A stretch of DNA of 64,000 bases from Cervus elaphus. Its lineage: Eukaryota > Chordata > Mammalia > Artiodactyla > Cervidae. The first letter of the stretch is position 1. The number at the start of each line of letters is the position of its first letter. Location of the stretch: the NCBI RefSeq assembly GCF_910594005.1, contig NC_057823.1, positions 102,472,015-102,536,014 of the forward strand, written 5' to 3'. The notes under the pieces are model-generated. The model saw nothing but the letters and a program-made list of their open reading frames with translations. It did no database searches and was not told the DNA's origin. Positions 33,955-46,794 of this stretch are shown here, one piece after another. A program made the position numbers and the translations under genes.

Positions 33955-34170
33955 GGGGACTTTCTTGGTGGCTGAGACGATAAAGGATGCGCCTGCAATG
34001 CAGGAGACCCGGGTTTGATCCCTGGGTCGGGAAGATCCCCTGGAGAAGGAAATGGCAACCACTCCAGTATTCTTGTCTGAAGAATTCCAGGGACAGAGGA
34101 GCCTGGCAAAGTACAGTCCGTGGGTCGCACAGTGAGACATGACTGAGCGATGATCACTTTCACTTTCACT
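33955..34170 (+). mobile_element. Bov-tA SINE
   Basis: Head GGGGACTTTCTTGGTGGCTG, GCAATGCAGGAGACCCGGGT; body AGATCCCCTGGAGAAGGAAA, GAGCCTGGCAAAGTACAGTC; end GACATGACTGAGCGATGATC. Inverted relative to the SINE 115 bp upstream. Confidence 0.94.
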
Positions 34171-35490
34171 GGATACATAGTACAGATTCATGCTTTAAAA
34201 CAAGATTTTCTGAAATGATTTTATTTGCACAAATGTTTTTCTAGTGAAAACCCACTGTATTAAACAATTATTGGCTGAACTCTTCTCTGAGAGAAAGAAC
34301 AAGGGAGCCAAGTTCCATCCTCCAGGCTTCAGCCTGCTTTCCTATCTACAATCTGCAGTGCAGAACTGGAGAAAAAAAAGTTAAATGTCCAAATAATTTA
34401 ATCACTGTATGGTTGCCCCCCACGCAATCTTTCTTATGAGGTTTAAAATATGCATCTTATCTTTTAATTTAAATTATGTTTATCTTCACTTTTAAATTAA
34501 CCAAAATGTCCTGGAGAGACTGAGGGGAAGATTCTGACCATTGCTAAGATGGTAAGATGTTAAAACATTATTAAAACAGACCTACTAATTTTTAGAAAAT
34601 AATTATTTAATAATTGGATTTGAATAAATTCAAAACCAGTGGCTACCTAAATCACCTGTGAGATTGAATTTTTTTTTTTTTTTGGTAAAACAAGTGCACA
34701 AAACAAGGGGTAATTTAGTTAGGAGTTTTACCTTCTAATCTTGCAGAATGAAGTCCCTAGGGACAGTCTCTTACAAATGAGAAAGTGTGAAGTTATTCAT
34801 AAATTCAGCAGCCCTATTAAAAAATGTATAACAAAGCATTTTATGTATGAATGCTCCAGAGGGTGTAATCATTGAATACTTATTAAAGATTACATATGGG
34901 CTTTAGTCCTGTGAAAAAGGTGATCTGAGTCATAACAGGTTATTGGGTAGGAAGAGCTCAAATACTTGTAAGTATTTGAGGCCAATTATCTGAAAACTCA
35001 GGAGTACTTCAAGGGTAGTTCATAATTACTCATTTGGAGTGGTGAGTCAGTTGGGTTTAAAATCCCTATTTAGATAACTGTCATAAATATGGTTAGTCAA
35101 GGTAGATGAAAGCGAGTCTGTGCCTGCAGACATGCCGTCCGTTAACAGCCCCAAGCCAGAGACCCCAGTCGGTTCCTACAGTCCTGGGAAAACTGCTATT
35201 TTATCCAGGACTTTTTTTTTCTTCCAGAAAACATAATTTGGAGCGATGTATCCTACCTGTCATAAATCTTTGACTTCATAGGTTTCGCCTCTTGCTCTAA
35301 GACTGCAATTTCTATGGTAGTACTTTCATTAGCATCATCACCTAGTGTTGAAGTTGTAATGGGATTTTGTCAAGTTGCTTCACATCCTCAGACAGTAGTT
35401 CTTCTGTGCGTGGAGTGGGACTGAATTGCACTGCAGAGGGTTTTGAGTAAAGGATTATGCAAATGAGCATGTTTCACAAAGCTTATGCTC
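34171..35490. other. Unassigned AT-rich sequence
   Basis: T run at 34669-34684. No gene or repeat recognised. Confidence 0.5.
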
Positions 35491-35499
35491 CATAATATG

Positions 35500-35690
35500 C
35501 TGTGCTTAGTCGCTCAGTCGTGTCCGACTCTTTGCAGCCCTATGGACTGCAGCCCTTCGGGCTCCTCTGTCCATGGGATTCTCCAGGCAAGAATACTGGA
35601 GTGGGTTGCCACGACCTCCTACAGAAGATCTTCCCAACCCAGGGATTGAACCCAGGTCTCCTGCGTTTACCATCTGAGCCACCATGAAAG
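35500..35690 (-). mobile_element. Bov-tA SINE
   Basis: Plus strand: GCTTAGTCGCTCAGTCGTGT, CTCCTCTGTCCATGGGATTC, TTCCCAACCCAGGGATTGAA, CCATCTGAGCCACCATGAAA. CpGs at the body end survive. Confidence 0.94.
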
Positions 35691-36530
35691 AGATTCTGCC
35701 AGTTCAAATTATCCATAATAATAACAATCATTGTAGTTTAAAATGAAGAAATTGTGATAAGGAAAAGCTTTACCTTCTGATAATTTAATAGGATGTTTTT
35801 CTTATTGTCTATCAATACAGGCTTTTGAAAAAATATGTACATTTAAAAATTTGTTGTCTTTAATATAAATATATCTCCTATTGGTACTAAAAATTTGGAA
35901 AAGATTTTAGAGCCAATTTGTTGAAAAGCTTGACATGGCATTTTGTGAACATGATGGAAGATAAAGTTCATGGGGGGGAAAATTGGTCATGAATATCTGA
36001 GATGATCTGAAGTAATAAAAACGTTGATGAATCCATCACTGTGCCCCCCGGCCTGTGAAGGAGAGCTGGGTAGTCATACAGAATGGTGTCTTGCGCCCAC
36101 AATTCCATTACTATTGAAAGCAAAGGTAGTGACCTTGTCAACAATGGACATGCACGTTCTTCCTTGCTTAATAAGAATCAGATATTTAGGCTGCGATGTT
36201 CAGGACTATCTCAGGGAGAATGAGATTTCAGTACTTCTCATTCTTCATTCCCTTAACTCCTTGCATCCACACGTCTAATCACGGTATGTGAACTTACTTT
36301 TTACTTGCATGTGTCTGCCCATGTGCATGTGTATGCAAGATATCCAGTTCAATAGTTCATTATAAGAGCTTTATGTATTTAAAATTTATTTCATTGCTAT
36401 CCTAATTAAAAAAAAATCTCTGACACTCAAAAGAGACTGATAATGATCTAATGATAGTTCAATGTGATATTATGCTCCTCTTGCAACTTTTATATACCCA
36501 AACATAGCTTTGATCATTATTTCCAAAGTC
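35691..36530. other. Unassigned sequence
   Basis: Contains an 84-codon plus frame (36024-36278) with no recognisable motif. No repeat recognised. Confidence 0.5.
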
Positions 36531-36543
36531 AGCAAAGTTTTCT

Positions 36544-36726
36544 CTTTTTTTTTAACTTTTTATTTGATATTGGAATATAGCTGATCAACAACGCTTTGAT
36601 AGTTTCCGGTGCATAGCAGTGCGACTCAGCCATACACATGCACATATATCCATTTCCCCCCCAAACTTCCGTACCATCTGGACTGCCAAATAACATTGAG
36701 CAGAGTTCCCTGTGCTATCCAGAGCA
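36544..36726 (-). mobile_element. L1 3'UTR fragment with exact TSD
   Basis: Plus strand opens with a T-rich run and TTTTTATTTGATATTGGAAT, then CAGCCATACACATGCACATA, TCCCTGTGCTATCCAGAG: the antisense L1 3' end. Exact 13-bp TSD AGCAAAGTTTTCT at 36531-36543 and 36727-36739. Only about 180 bp was inserted. Confidence 0.93.
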
Positions 36727-36739
36727 AGCAAAGTTTTCT

Positions 36740-39700
36740 GACATGAGAAATGTGTTATGCTCCTAATACCTCATCTGAACCTCTGCTTTACTGTTCATCT
36801 TTTATCCTATATTCATTTAATCATTCTAAAAACAATTTTTGATCAAAGATGAGCTGTTTCAAAAACTCTTGCTTTACTATTTCTGTTATTGTGGCCTTTC
36901 ACTTCATTCCATGGAGCAAATGGATGAGAAAGGAAATCTTAAAGAGACCCTGTTCACTGTTGACCAGTACACAAATACATCCAGTAAATAAAAATCCAGA
37001 AACAGCTTTTACGGGCTAGAGAAACATATCAGCGTGAGCAAATGTGACATGCTAGATTTTCCTTATAAAATGAAACAGCCCGGCAAGCATTTAGCTCTCT
37101 TGCTGCTTTCATAACCCTGATAATTTTTCCAGGCACCATTTGACGCTACTAAATATATATTCACTCTATAACTACCCAGAACAAAGGAATATGGGGAGTA
37201 ATATTGTTGATACATGAAGTACAAGACATCCTCACTTGCCCTTTCCCAGTTCTGCTGGCACTGCCAACAGCTCTAAAAACTTGTTGTTGTCACAAGCAGA
37301 GACAACCCAAAGGCACGCAGGGAATAAATGTATGCTATAATAATAACAAGGTGCCACTTTAAAAAAAAATTTCTTTTCAGCTTAGGGCTACATTTAAACC
37401 TTCAGGTGCAGTTCATGAAACCTATAATGTGGGAGAGTTAGTACTGGTAGTGTCTTTGAGAGTCTCTAGGGAAAAAGACTCTGAGATATTGTTATCATTA
37501 TTACCATCTTGCTAACTGAATCACAGTTAGTGCCTTGGTTATTACACCTAAGGGAATGACTTACTACCCTCTAGGTTGAAATAGAGGACAAAATGAGATT
37601 CTTTCATTGTAGGGAGGTGGAAAAAATTCAGGGCACACAAAGGAAAAGGCCTTCTATTCAACGTCAATCTTTTAAAACTAGAGAACTAAATTAATCAGAA
37701 TCAGCCCTCCACTTGGCCATATAAATTCGTTGAGCATACATTTCGACTAAAATGAATGCACATGGAAATTTTTGTACAAAAATTAGACACATGCTTCCTT
37801 CTAAAACATACTCATGCTTTACTTTTATAAAAATGCAAAAACAGAAGCAAAGTAAAACAGGCAAGATTTCATACCAAAGCAGAGCTGCACTTGAAAATGA
37901 GAGGTTACTGTGCCACAGTCTGCATCATTTTTCCTCTCTTCATTTTTTCTCTCTCTAGGTCACTTGAGTTGTAAAATTGTAAGATGCTGTCGAAGTAATT
38001 CAGTCAAATAAAGTCAAAGTAATATTGATGAAAATGCTTTCATTTTTATTGACTCATAAATATTAAAGTGCAAATATGCAGACTTCCTTCAAACCCTGTA
38101 GATGGAACTAAATGTTCCAACTTAAATATCTGGAAAGAAAATATAAACTGTATGTTACACTTGAACTGGAAATACACTGTGTTTTGATGACACATGGAGC
38201 CCTTTGATAATGACCTATTTTTAGCAATTGTATTTTTTATTCCTTTTCCTTATGTAGCTAATTTTTGTATTTGATCCCTATTGTGACCCTCATTTATTTT
38301 TAAACTAATTTTTAAGTGACTTGTCTGTTTGAAGTAGTTCACTGTGGATTGGGCAGATGAAAACTTTGTCCTCAAAGTCAAACCTGGCATGTCATTTTGC
38401 ATTTCTTTGCTAAATTATCTTGGTCTGAGAAACAGTTAAAAGATGAAAATGCCACTGGGGCAGTATTCTCAAGTACTTTTCAAGTAAATATTAGTGATGT
38501 GGACTTTTAAAACACTGGAAATATGTTTAAAAATAAACGGGGATGCTTTCTAGGAAGGTACGGGAAAGAGTGATTTTAACTGAAAGAGGTGACCATTGAC
38601 TTTATGTGTAAACCAGGAAAATAAAAGAAACTGTCCTTGATCATTTCCTCAGCACTGGAGGCAATAATCAATTTCCTCAAATCAATGCCACCACTGAAGA
38701 GTGATGGCAAAGAGAAGACGCTTTATCAGCAAACCTGTGTATTTTGTATCAGTTTGTCTCTTTGTATCTTTAGACATAAATCTTTACCTTAGACCTTGTG
38801 TTCAGACAATGTTCTCTCCATCCAGGTGCTGACAGCACATGGGATTTGTGGATTTTGAGCACCTGAGGGAAAAATTGTAATGTGAGTAAAGATTTATATA
38901 ATTATGTTATAAGAAGTTTTACACTTTAAGAAATATACATCTTCACCAGTCAATGGAGCGTTTGGACAATCTAGGGAAAAATGGTATAAAGTGTATCAAA
39001 TTGCATTTTATATCATATGTGGATATTAATGTAGATAGCTGGGAATATTGATCAATTTTATAATGCATACTTGTGCAAATACATTTTATGTATTATGTAG
39101 ATATTATTGGCAAACAATGGCACAAGCGTGTCTATTTTACAGCTCTTCATATCGAATCAAGAATGCGGTATTTTGACTCATGCCAGATTAGAAACAGCAA
39201 TATTTTCTGTGGATTTTCTCAGCGAACACTCATATTTCCTGTTTTGAAAGCTGTCATAGCACACTTAACATCAAACTTTTCAGATAATGTATTTTCCAAC
39301 ATCATTTCAGACTAGCGTTTTCACTGTGTTTTGTTAATACTGAATAGATATAAACTTCATAATGATATGGAGTAAAGATAAAGAGGACATGAAAGCTATT
39401 GATTGCAATATGAATGTAGCTCTCAACAAGCATGTCCCTGAGAAATACAAAACAATAGAAATCAGATCACAGGATATCTCTATTTTCTTGTCTTTAGTCT
39501 GTTTAAAATTGATAGATAACACAATGCCAAGTTATAAATAGTTCATATAGCGAGAAACACTTGAATTGCATAGGACCATGGCTGATGGATTTTGTTGTAT
39601 AAAATGTGACTCAGTTTTGCTCTTCTAGTTAACTTGAAGGCCATCACAAAATAGTAAATATAAAAAGACTTGAGACATTACTAAATATCAACTGTGCTTG

Positions 39701-40867
39701 GTAGTTACACATTTATCTTAAGCTTGATGCAAGTTATATTTCCCCCAAGTAACTAGGTATACAGCATGAAGGATCCACTTCCATTTTAAAAAGTGACATG
39801 TTAAAATAATCATTTGTTGGGTAAATTTATAATATGTTGAAAACAAATCCTCTAATTGAATATGAGTTTGCCAACCATGAAAGATACACCACACCCATTT
39901 AAAAGCCTTATAAAGTAATAATTTTGTCACTTAAAAATTTAGTGGTAAGAAGTATGTGTATTATGTGTGTATGGATACATATCTCTCTCCATAATAGACC
40001 ACTTAAAATGTCTACACAGTTATCAAACTTATCATTGTAATTTTTAAATTGTTTTATTTGCTTTCACTATACTATGCTATTGTGCACATTTTATAGTTAT
40101 TGGAGGCCTAATCCTTGCTTTGTCTACTGTGCTGTACATGGAATAGTTATATTGGGTAATTTGTATATGTTTGTTCCTCTCATGCCATATAGTTGCTTGC
40201 TAAAATTATACATTTAATGTTTGCTTGAGCCATTAAGTTTTGTGAATGCTTTCTTGTTGAAAGTCATTATTATAATAAGTGGATATTATCCTATCATTTC
40301 CATCCCTGAATGGAGGATATCATTATGAGAATTTTCCAATGGATGATCTAAAGAAAAAAATTGATTATTTTTGTTTGAAGGAAATGCAAAGAGATTTGCA
40401 TTCCCATGTGATGGATATCACTGGTGTATAAAATTGTGTCTTACTTTTGCTGTATTTGAGATATTATTTTGGTCTCAAAAAAAAAAAGCAATTTTCAAAA
40501 GTAAAGTAAAAACTAGTTATCTACATTAATAGATATGTGTTGTGATTAGTAGACCATTCAAGAACTAGTGACTTTATTTCTTAATGTCCAGGGTTAGAGA
40601 AGGGAACAAAGTATATGCTTATGATTTCAATAATCTTGCATATACAAAACTAGACGTTTGGAAACCAGGATCACACATGATTCTACACATATTATCAAGA
40701 GGCATTGTATATTTATCTTTAGTTCAAATATATTGTTAATACATTTGTGTGGAAAGTATTAAGTTCAAACGGGTATTTATATACTATAATCAATAATCTA
40801 GTCAGATGTTTAAATTGTCAGAAGTCAATTAGCAGTGCCCTACCATATGTTTGAATTTCAACTGTAG
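36740..40867. other. Repeat-poor AT-rich stretch (4.1 kb)
   Basis: The longest stretch in the window with no recognisable repeat. No gene found; frames such as 37752-37958 and 39073-39315 lack motifs. Lack of lineage-specific insertions is compatible with constraint but is weak evidence alone. Confidence 0.5.
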
Positions 40868-41330
40868 GTAAACTCCCATCCCCAAGAAAAAGAAATGCAA
40901 AAAGGCAAGACGGCTGTCTGAGGAGGCCTTACAAATAGCTGTGAAAAGAAGAGAAGCTAAAGGCAAAGGAGAAAAGGGAAGATACACCTATTTGAATGCA
41001 GAGTTCCAAAGAATAGCAAGGAGAGATAAGAAAACCTTCCTCAGCGATCAATGCAAAGAAATAGAGGGAAACAATAGAATGGGAAAGACTAGAGATCTCT
41101 TCAAGAAAATTAGAGATACAAAGGGAACATTTCATGCAAAGATGGGCACAATAAAGGACAGAAATGGTATGGACCTAACAGAAGCAGAAGGTATTAAGAG
41201 GTGGTAAGAATACACAGAAGAACGATACAAAAAAGATCTTCATGACCCAGAAAACCATGATGGTGCAATCACTCACCTAGAGCCAGACATCCTGGAATTC
41301 GAAGTCAAGTGGGCCTTAGGAAGCATCACT

Positions 41331-41576
41331 ATGAACAAAGCTAGTGGAGGTGATGGAATTCCAGTTGAGCTATTTCAAATCCTGAAAGATGATGCTGTGA
41401 AAGGGCTGCACTCAGTATGCCAGCAAATTTGGAAAACTCAGCAGTGGCCACAGGACTGGAAAATGTCAGTTTTCATTCCAGTCCCAAAGAAAGGCAATGC
41501 CAAGAATGTTCAAACTACTTCACAATTGTACTCATCTCACACACTAGCAAATAATGCTCAAAATTCTCCAACCTAG
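41331..41576 (+). pseudogene. BovB reverse-transcriptase fragment (palm start)
   Basis: MNKASGGDGIPVELFQILKD, then GLHSVCQQIW, QQWPQDWK and VFIPVPKKGNAK: the conserved RT block preceding the catalytic core in RTE-type LINEs. It ends by frameshift near 41576. Part of the 40868-42789 BovB, not a host gene. Confidence 0.9.
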
Positions 41577-42056
41577 ACCTGAACAGGACGTGAACCAAAA
41601 ACTTCCAGATGTTCAAACTGGATTTAGAAAAGGCAGAGGAACCAGAGATCAAATTGCCAACATCTGTCAAATCATAAGAAAAACATTACCTCCCCTTCAC
41701 TGACTACACTAAAGCCTTTGACTGTCATGGATCACAACAGACTGTGGAAAATTCTTCAAGAGATGGGAATACCAGTCCACCTGACCTGCCTCCTGAGAAA
41801 TCTGTATGCACGTCAGGAAGCAAACAGTTAGAACTGGATGTGGAACAACAGACTGTTCCAAATCAGGAAAGGAGTATGTTAAGGCTGTATATTGTCACCC
41901 TACTTATTTAACTTACATGCAGAGAACATCATGAGAAACTCTGGACTGGATGAAGCACAAGCTGGAATCAAGATTACTGAGAGATAAATCAATAACCTCA
42001 GATACGCAGATGACACCACACTTATTGCAGAAAGTGAAGAACAACTAAGGAATCTC

Positions 42057-42404
42057 TTGATGAAAGTGAAAGCAGAGAGTGAAAAAGCTGGCTTAAAGCT
42101 CAACATTCAGGAAACTAAGATCATGGCATCTGGCCCCTTCACTTCATGGCAAATAGATGGGGAAACAGTGGAAACAGTGACAGACTTTATTTTTGAGGGC
42201 TCCAAAATCGCTGCAGATGGTGATTGCAGCCATGAAATTAAAAGACACTTACTCCTTGGAAGAAAAGCTATGACCAACCTAGACAGCATATTAAAAAGCA
42301 GAGACATTACTTTACCAACAAAGGTCCATCTAGTCAAAGCTATGGCTTTTCCAGTGGTCATGTACGGACGTGAGAGTTGGACCATAAAGAAAGCTGAGCA
42401 CTGA
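42057..42404 (+). pseudogene. BovB RT-domain C-terminal fragment
   Basis: MMKVKAESEKAGLKLNIQET, IMASGPFTSWQIDGETVET, DCSHEIKRHLLLGRKAM, VVMYGRESWTIKKAEH; terminates at a CGA to TGA change. The YADD motif lies 43 bp upstream in the same open frame. Confidence 0.9.
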
Positions 42405-42789
42405 AGAATGGATGATTTTGAACTGTGGTGTTGGAGAAAATTCTTGAGAATCCCTTGGACTGCAAAGAGGTCCAACCAGTCAATCCTAAAGAAAATCAGT
42501 TCTGAATATTCATTGGAAGGACTGATGTTGAAGCTGAAACTCCAACACTTTGGCCGCCTGATGCAAAGAACTGACTCATTGGAAAATACCCTGATGCTGG
42601 GAAGGATTGAGGGCGTGAGGAGAAGGGGACAACAGAGGATGAGATGGTTGGATGGCATCACTGACGTGATGGACCTGAGTTTGAGTAAACCCTGGGAGTT
42701 GGTGATGGACAGGGAGGCCTGGCTTGCTGCAGTCCATGAGGTCTCAAAGATTTGGACACGACTGAGCAACTGAACTGAGCTGAACTGAA

Positions 42790-44745
42790 AGAAACAACAG
42801 CCTGCTAGATAAATAGGAAAAAATTTCAGTAAGTGTTCACACACACAGGTACACAAAGAGACATAGTTTTATGGATCAACTACAATGGGCAGCTCTTGGT
42901 TAAAGAAAGGCAAACGAGTTTTGTTTTATTTTATTTTATTTTTTTATAACAAGAATTCTCATATACCAATACCACAACTCTCTGAATCTAAGATACACAT
43001 ATAAGATAAGATATTCCAAAGTGAATTAGCCATAGAAACTGCTTTTTCATGGAATATCATACGACATTGCATTCTCTGAAATCTTAAAGAAATAATATAA
43101 ATATTTTTATTGTCATTAAATCCAGCTAGCACTCTGAAATCACATCTTATTTAAACTCTCATTAATATTTATCATGTTTTTTACCACTTCAGTGTAAAGG
43201 AACATCATGTTCTTCTTCCCGTTTATATTCTTCCATTCACAGGGGAAAACAGATATGATGTTTCTTTAAGGCAATTCACCAAAGAACTGATTCATGCCAA
43301 GCCTTCCTCCCCTTATAATTCTGCTTTACTGTATGAGGCAAAGTTTGTTTTGTTTTGTTTTCCTTTTCCCTGGTAAAATGGAGGAAAATGAACTTTTATT
43401 CAAGTCTAGTGACTAGAAAAATATGAGAGGTGTTTTGTCGGGAGGTAAAGTTCAATTTGGGGTGACAAAGGTCCCTCAGAGTACCCATGTTCCTGATGAA
43501 ACTACCTCCCCCCCCAGCTTTGACATTCCTCACATCAAGACTGAAAGTGGGGGCATCTGAGAATCCCCCAAGCATATGGTGAGACCACTTCTGATCACCA
43601 ACCCTTCTTGTTCCAGAACCAAACTTTTAAAATATCACTCCATAGACGACCATAACTAGCGCTGATAATGACATTCTGTAAAGAAACCATAAAAGTTAAT
43701 CCAAATACTCTCTGTACCGTTGTTTATGTCAGTATCCTAAGTAGCCCAAGACTCTTAGGTCTTCCTTAGTCATCTAAAGTCTTGAAGACACAAGACTCTG
43801 TGTATCCACTAAGATAGCTCTTTCTCTCACACTGTAAACTCTTACTGTGACCACTGAACAAAGCAAATTCCCTCTACCTTCCTTGTGTCTGAATATTTCT
43901 TCTACTTCTTGTTCTAACTGAAATCTAGATATCTAAGTATACTGTGTCCACAGTAGGACTCTCTAGCAGTCTTTCACTCACACCCCAAGAAGCAGCAGTC
44001 CTGGACCTCAGATATATTTTTCATCTCTCCTCAAAACAAACAAGCAGATGTACAACTTGTTTCAGTCATTATCAGGGAAAATTGTGAATGTGAATGTGTT
44101 CCTAGTGATTGTAAACACCTACTAAAAAACATCACTCATGTTTTATCAACTTGTTTGCCACCTTCCTTCCACCAGTACTTATATTTTTATTCTTTGTGTC
44201 ATCAATCAATATCTATATAGATAATCTATGCAACACATTATAATTTTAGCTTTACACTTGCTCACCTCCAATAATTTTGTCCTACAGGTCACTTCAATCA
44301 CCCATTCCTTCATCATTCTATCTAAACATTATCATTACCAGTTTCTGGACTACCTCCAAAATTTTAATTAAAACCAACACACCTCGTATTTTCACATTAA
44401 AATATGAACTCTTCAAAAACTCCAACTCTCCATGTTATTTGATTCTACCATGACCTCTGCCCACTGAAGCCAATAATTTTTGTTGATCTCCTTACTTTTG
44501 AAGTTACTACCATACATGCTAATCCGCACTCTAAATATGACCACAGATGCTTAAGACTGCCCTCAGAGACACATGCTACATTTCCCTACAGCCTGTTTTC
44601 CTTGTCTTTTCTCTTTGCTAACAATTTTCCCCCTCCTCCACCCAAACCAATTGCTGTCAGCAGTATTTAGCACTGCATTTGGTTTCAGGATACCACAAAG
44701 AAAAAATACACTGGACTAATTTTATCAGTATCCTTACTCAGTGAG
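42790..44745. other. Mostly unassigned; right part possibly L2
   Basis: No gene. The pyrimidine-rich sequence after about 44140 (CACCTTCCTTCCACCAG, AAACATTATCATTACCAG) may be the more 5' part of the L2 that continues at 44950, but divergence prevents a firm call. An eight-C run is at 43508-43516. Confidence 0.35.
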
Positions 44746-44933
44746 TGAAAATGAAAGTTGTTCAGTCATGTCTGACTCTTTGCAACCTCATGGAATTTAC
44801 AGTCCATGGAATTCTCCAGGCCAGAATGGGTAGCCTTTCCCTTCTCCAGGGCATCTTCCCCACCCAGGGATCGAACCCAGGTCTGCAAACATTGCAGGCA
44901 AATTCTTTACCAGCTGAGCCACAAGGGAAGCCC
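44746..44933 (-). mobile_element. Bov-tA SINE
   Basis: Plus strand: GTTGTTCAGTCATGTCTGAC, TACAGTCCATGGAATTCTCC, CCACCCAGGGATCGAACCCA, CAGCTGAGCCACAAGGGAAG. Lacks about 20 bp in the body like the copy at 33659. Confidence 0.93.
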
Positions 44934-44949
44934 AAGAATACCCAGTTTG

Positions 44950-45815
44950 ACTCTATTGAAACTACTGTTGCCAGCGTCACCACAAACCCCTACCTTGAGG
45001 TATTCAATGGCAAATTTTCACTATCTTACCTCAGTTTGTTTTATCTTGTCTGACATTCTAAGTCTGCAGAAGCATATAATCAATCTCTCTTCAAACACTT
45101 GTTCACTCAGTTAATGAGACTCACACTGGTGTGTATGTTTTTATACCTCACTAGCCATTGTTATCAGTTATTTTTACTGGATAATTCTTTTCCCAGTTCT
45201 TAAAAGTTGGAGATTACTCCAACTTTCTGTTGAAGAATCTTGTCTCCTGTCCTTCTGTAATCACAACTATATCACTTGATTTTAGTTACTATATATAAAA
45301 TGATGCTACACAAATTTGTGGTAACACCTTCTGCTTTTCCCTTGAAATAAAGATTTCCATATCCAATTGACTTACTGATATTTCTACATGGATCTTACTA
45401 GAAACCTCAAGCATAATATACCCCAGACTAAAGTTTTGATTACTCAGAACCATGCCTCCTACGGTGTACCGCATTTCAGTAAATATAATCATTCACCCAG
45501 CTGTTCAAGGCCGAAAGCCGAGGGTTATCCTGTAGCTCTCTGCTATACTCCTGCTCTGTATTTAGCTTAGAAAATACTTCAGTCCCACCTTCAGAAGATG
45601 TCCTGAACCTGACCAATACTTGTCTGCACTTTCTCTTCTGTCACTTTTAATCAGGTTCCATTGTTCCTTGCCTTTATTTTACAATAAAGCCCTTAAAGCC
45701 TTTATCTGCATCCATGCTTCTATTTTTATGCTTTCATTATGTTTATTGTACCGTCTTTTAAGACATAAGGCAGATCATGTTTCTTACCAGCTTAGTATTC
45801 TCCAGTGGCTTCTTG
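44950..45815 (+). mobile_element. L2 LINE, left part (ORF2 region)
   Basis: Blocks in L2 ORF2 order: GAAACTACTGTTGCCAGCGT CACCACAAACCCCTACCTTG, CAATGGCAAATTTTCACTAT, GGATCTTACTAGAAACCTCA, CCGCATTTCAGTAAATATAA, AAGCCGAGGGTTATCCTGTA, AAGACATAAGGCAGATCATG, TATTCTCCAGTGGCTTCTTG. Old and frameshifted. The remaining L2 resumes at 46361. Confidence 0.65.
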
Positions 45816-46360
45816 CTGGGTGACTGTATCAGCAAGTGTGAATAGCAGGTACATATTGGTGAATAGATCAGATACAGACATAATTTAGCCAAATTAAATA
45901 AGATTCTAAATGACTCACAGAGAAGTCAGTAGTGTCAGAATTCACTGTAGAAGCGTGAGAATCCCAGTACGGGAGGTTTGGCCAGCAGCTTTAGGGTCAC
46001 AGAAATCTGCCAAGGTGCAATTTTAAATGTCAGGGAAAGACTGGGAGTCATAGCACTCCGCCTGGATGTTTAACAGTTTTCAGTCGGGCCGATAGCCACA
46101 TGAAGCTGGAGCAGCCCAACACATAATCTCGTAGGATACTTATCTCTGTTCATTCGCCTGGGCCAGAGTCATCACTTCATTCTTAGAAATATATTTTGCC
46201 AGAGTACAGTGTATAATCTTTAGGCATGAACAGAATTGTCACTTCTCATCTTTAGACTTTTTATCTAACAGCTTAGTCTATCTTTCCTTAACCAAGCTGA
46301 GGAAGTGGACTTGGTTGTTCTCCAAACCCATCTGCAATCATAGGCCAGGATTTATCTAGC
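45816..46360. mobile_element. Unidentified ~545-bp insertion within L2
   Basis: Inferred because the L2 text breaks at TGGCTTCTTGCTGGG and resumes at CCGTCACACTTAAAACAGAA. It starts TGACTGTATCAGC and holds GGGAGGTTTGGCCAGCAGC and CAGTCGGGCCGATAGCCACA. Length and position suit a solo LTR or a DNA transposon, but I recognise neither; the edges are approximate. Confidence 0.4.
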
Positions 46361-46790
46361 ACTTGCCGTCACACTTAAAACAGAATCGAAATTCTTTACT
46401 AATGCCTAAAAATTCCAGCTAAATCTAGTCCCTGACTGCCTTTCCAAACGCACTTATTACCACCTTCACCTTTTTTTTTTTTTTTCCTAAGTGTGCATCA
46501 GATACCATGGCTTCTGATCTTACGTTTAAATATGCAGTCAACTCCGTGGTGTCAGAACTTTGTACGTTCTGTTCTCTGTGCTATGATGTTCTTCCTCCAG
46601 AAATCCAAAAGGAATTACCCCTGACTCCATTAGGTTTTGGCTCATTGTCAGTTCCTCAGAGAGACCTCATTTTCCCAATCTGAAACGTCATCCCACTTCA
46701 CTCTAGGTTACACTGCTTTAATTTTTCTTCATAGCACTTGTTAGTTTTTGAGATTTTTCTTGTTTATATTTGTTAGTTTTGCTAAATGAA
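46361..46790 (+). mobile_element. L2 LINE, right part (3' end)
   Basis: Continues the L2: AACAGAATCGAAATTCTTTA, TCTAGTCCCTGACTGCC, CTGTGCTATGATGTTCTTCC, CAGTTCCTCAGAGAGACCTC ATTTTCCC, then the AT-rich end CTGCTTTAATTTTTCTTCAT AGCACTTGTTAG. A T run at 46471-46485 is internal. Confidence 0.65.
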
Positions 46791-46794
46791 TAAA

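Larger units (their letters stand above)
40868..42789 (+). mobile_element. BovB LINE, longest uninterrupted copy, inactive
   Basis: Covers the downstream end of the endonuclease-RT linker, the RT domain and the 3' end: CCCCAAGAAAAAGAAATGC, GTCTGAGGAGGCCTTACAAA, GGTGATGGAATTCCAGTTGA (RT), YADD at 42003-42014, GGATGAGATGGTTGGATGGC and the terminal GACACGACTGAGCAACTGAA. BovB mobilises by target-primed reverse transcription in the nucleus and supplies the machinery for Bov-tA and Bov-A SINEs. This copy is dead: a CAA to TAA stop ends the 40941 frame at 41205-41207, frameshifts surround 41520-41700, and TGA at 42402-42404 replaces CGA. The 249-residue minus frame over its 3' half is antisense noise. 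Confidence 0.95.

Noticed and set aside
42107..42856. 249-codon minus-strand open frame
   Set aside because: It is the exact antisense of the BovB 3' half (40868-42789); the same antisense frame occurs over other BovB copies (30740-31276, 17924-18169).
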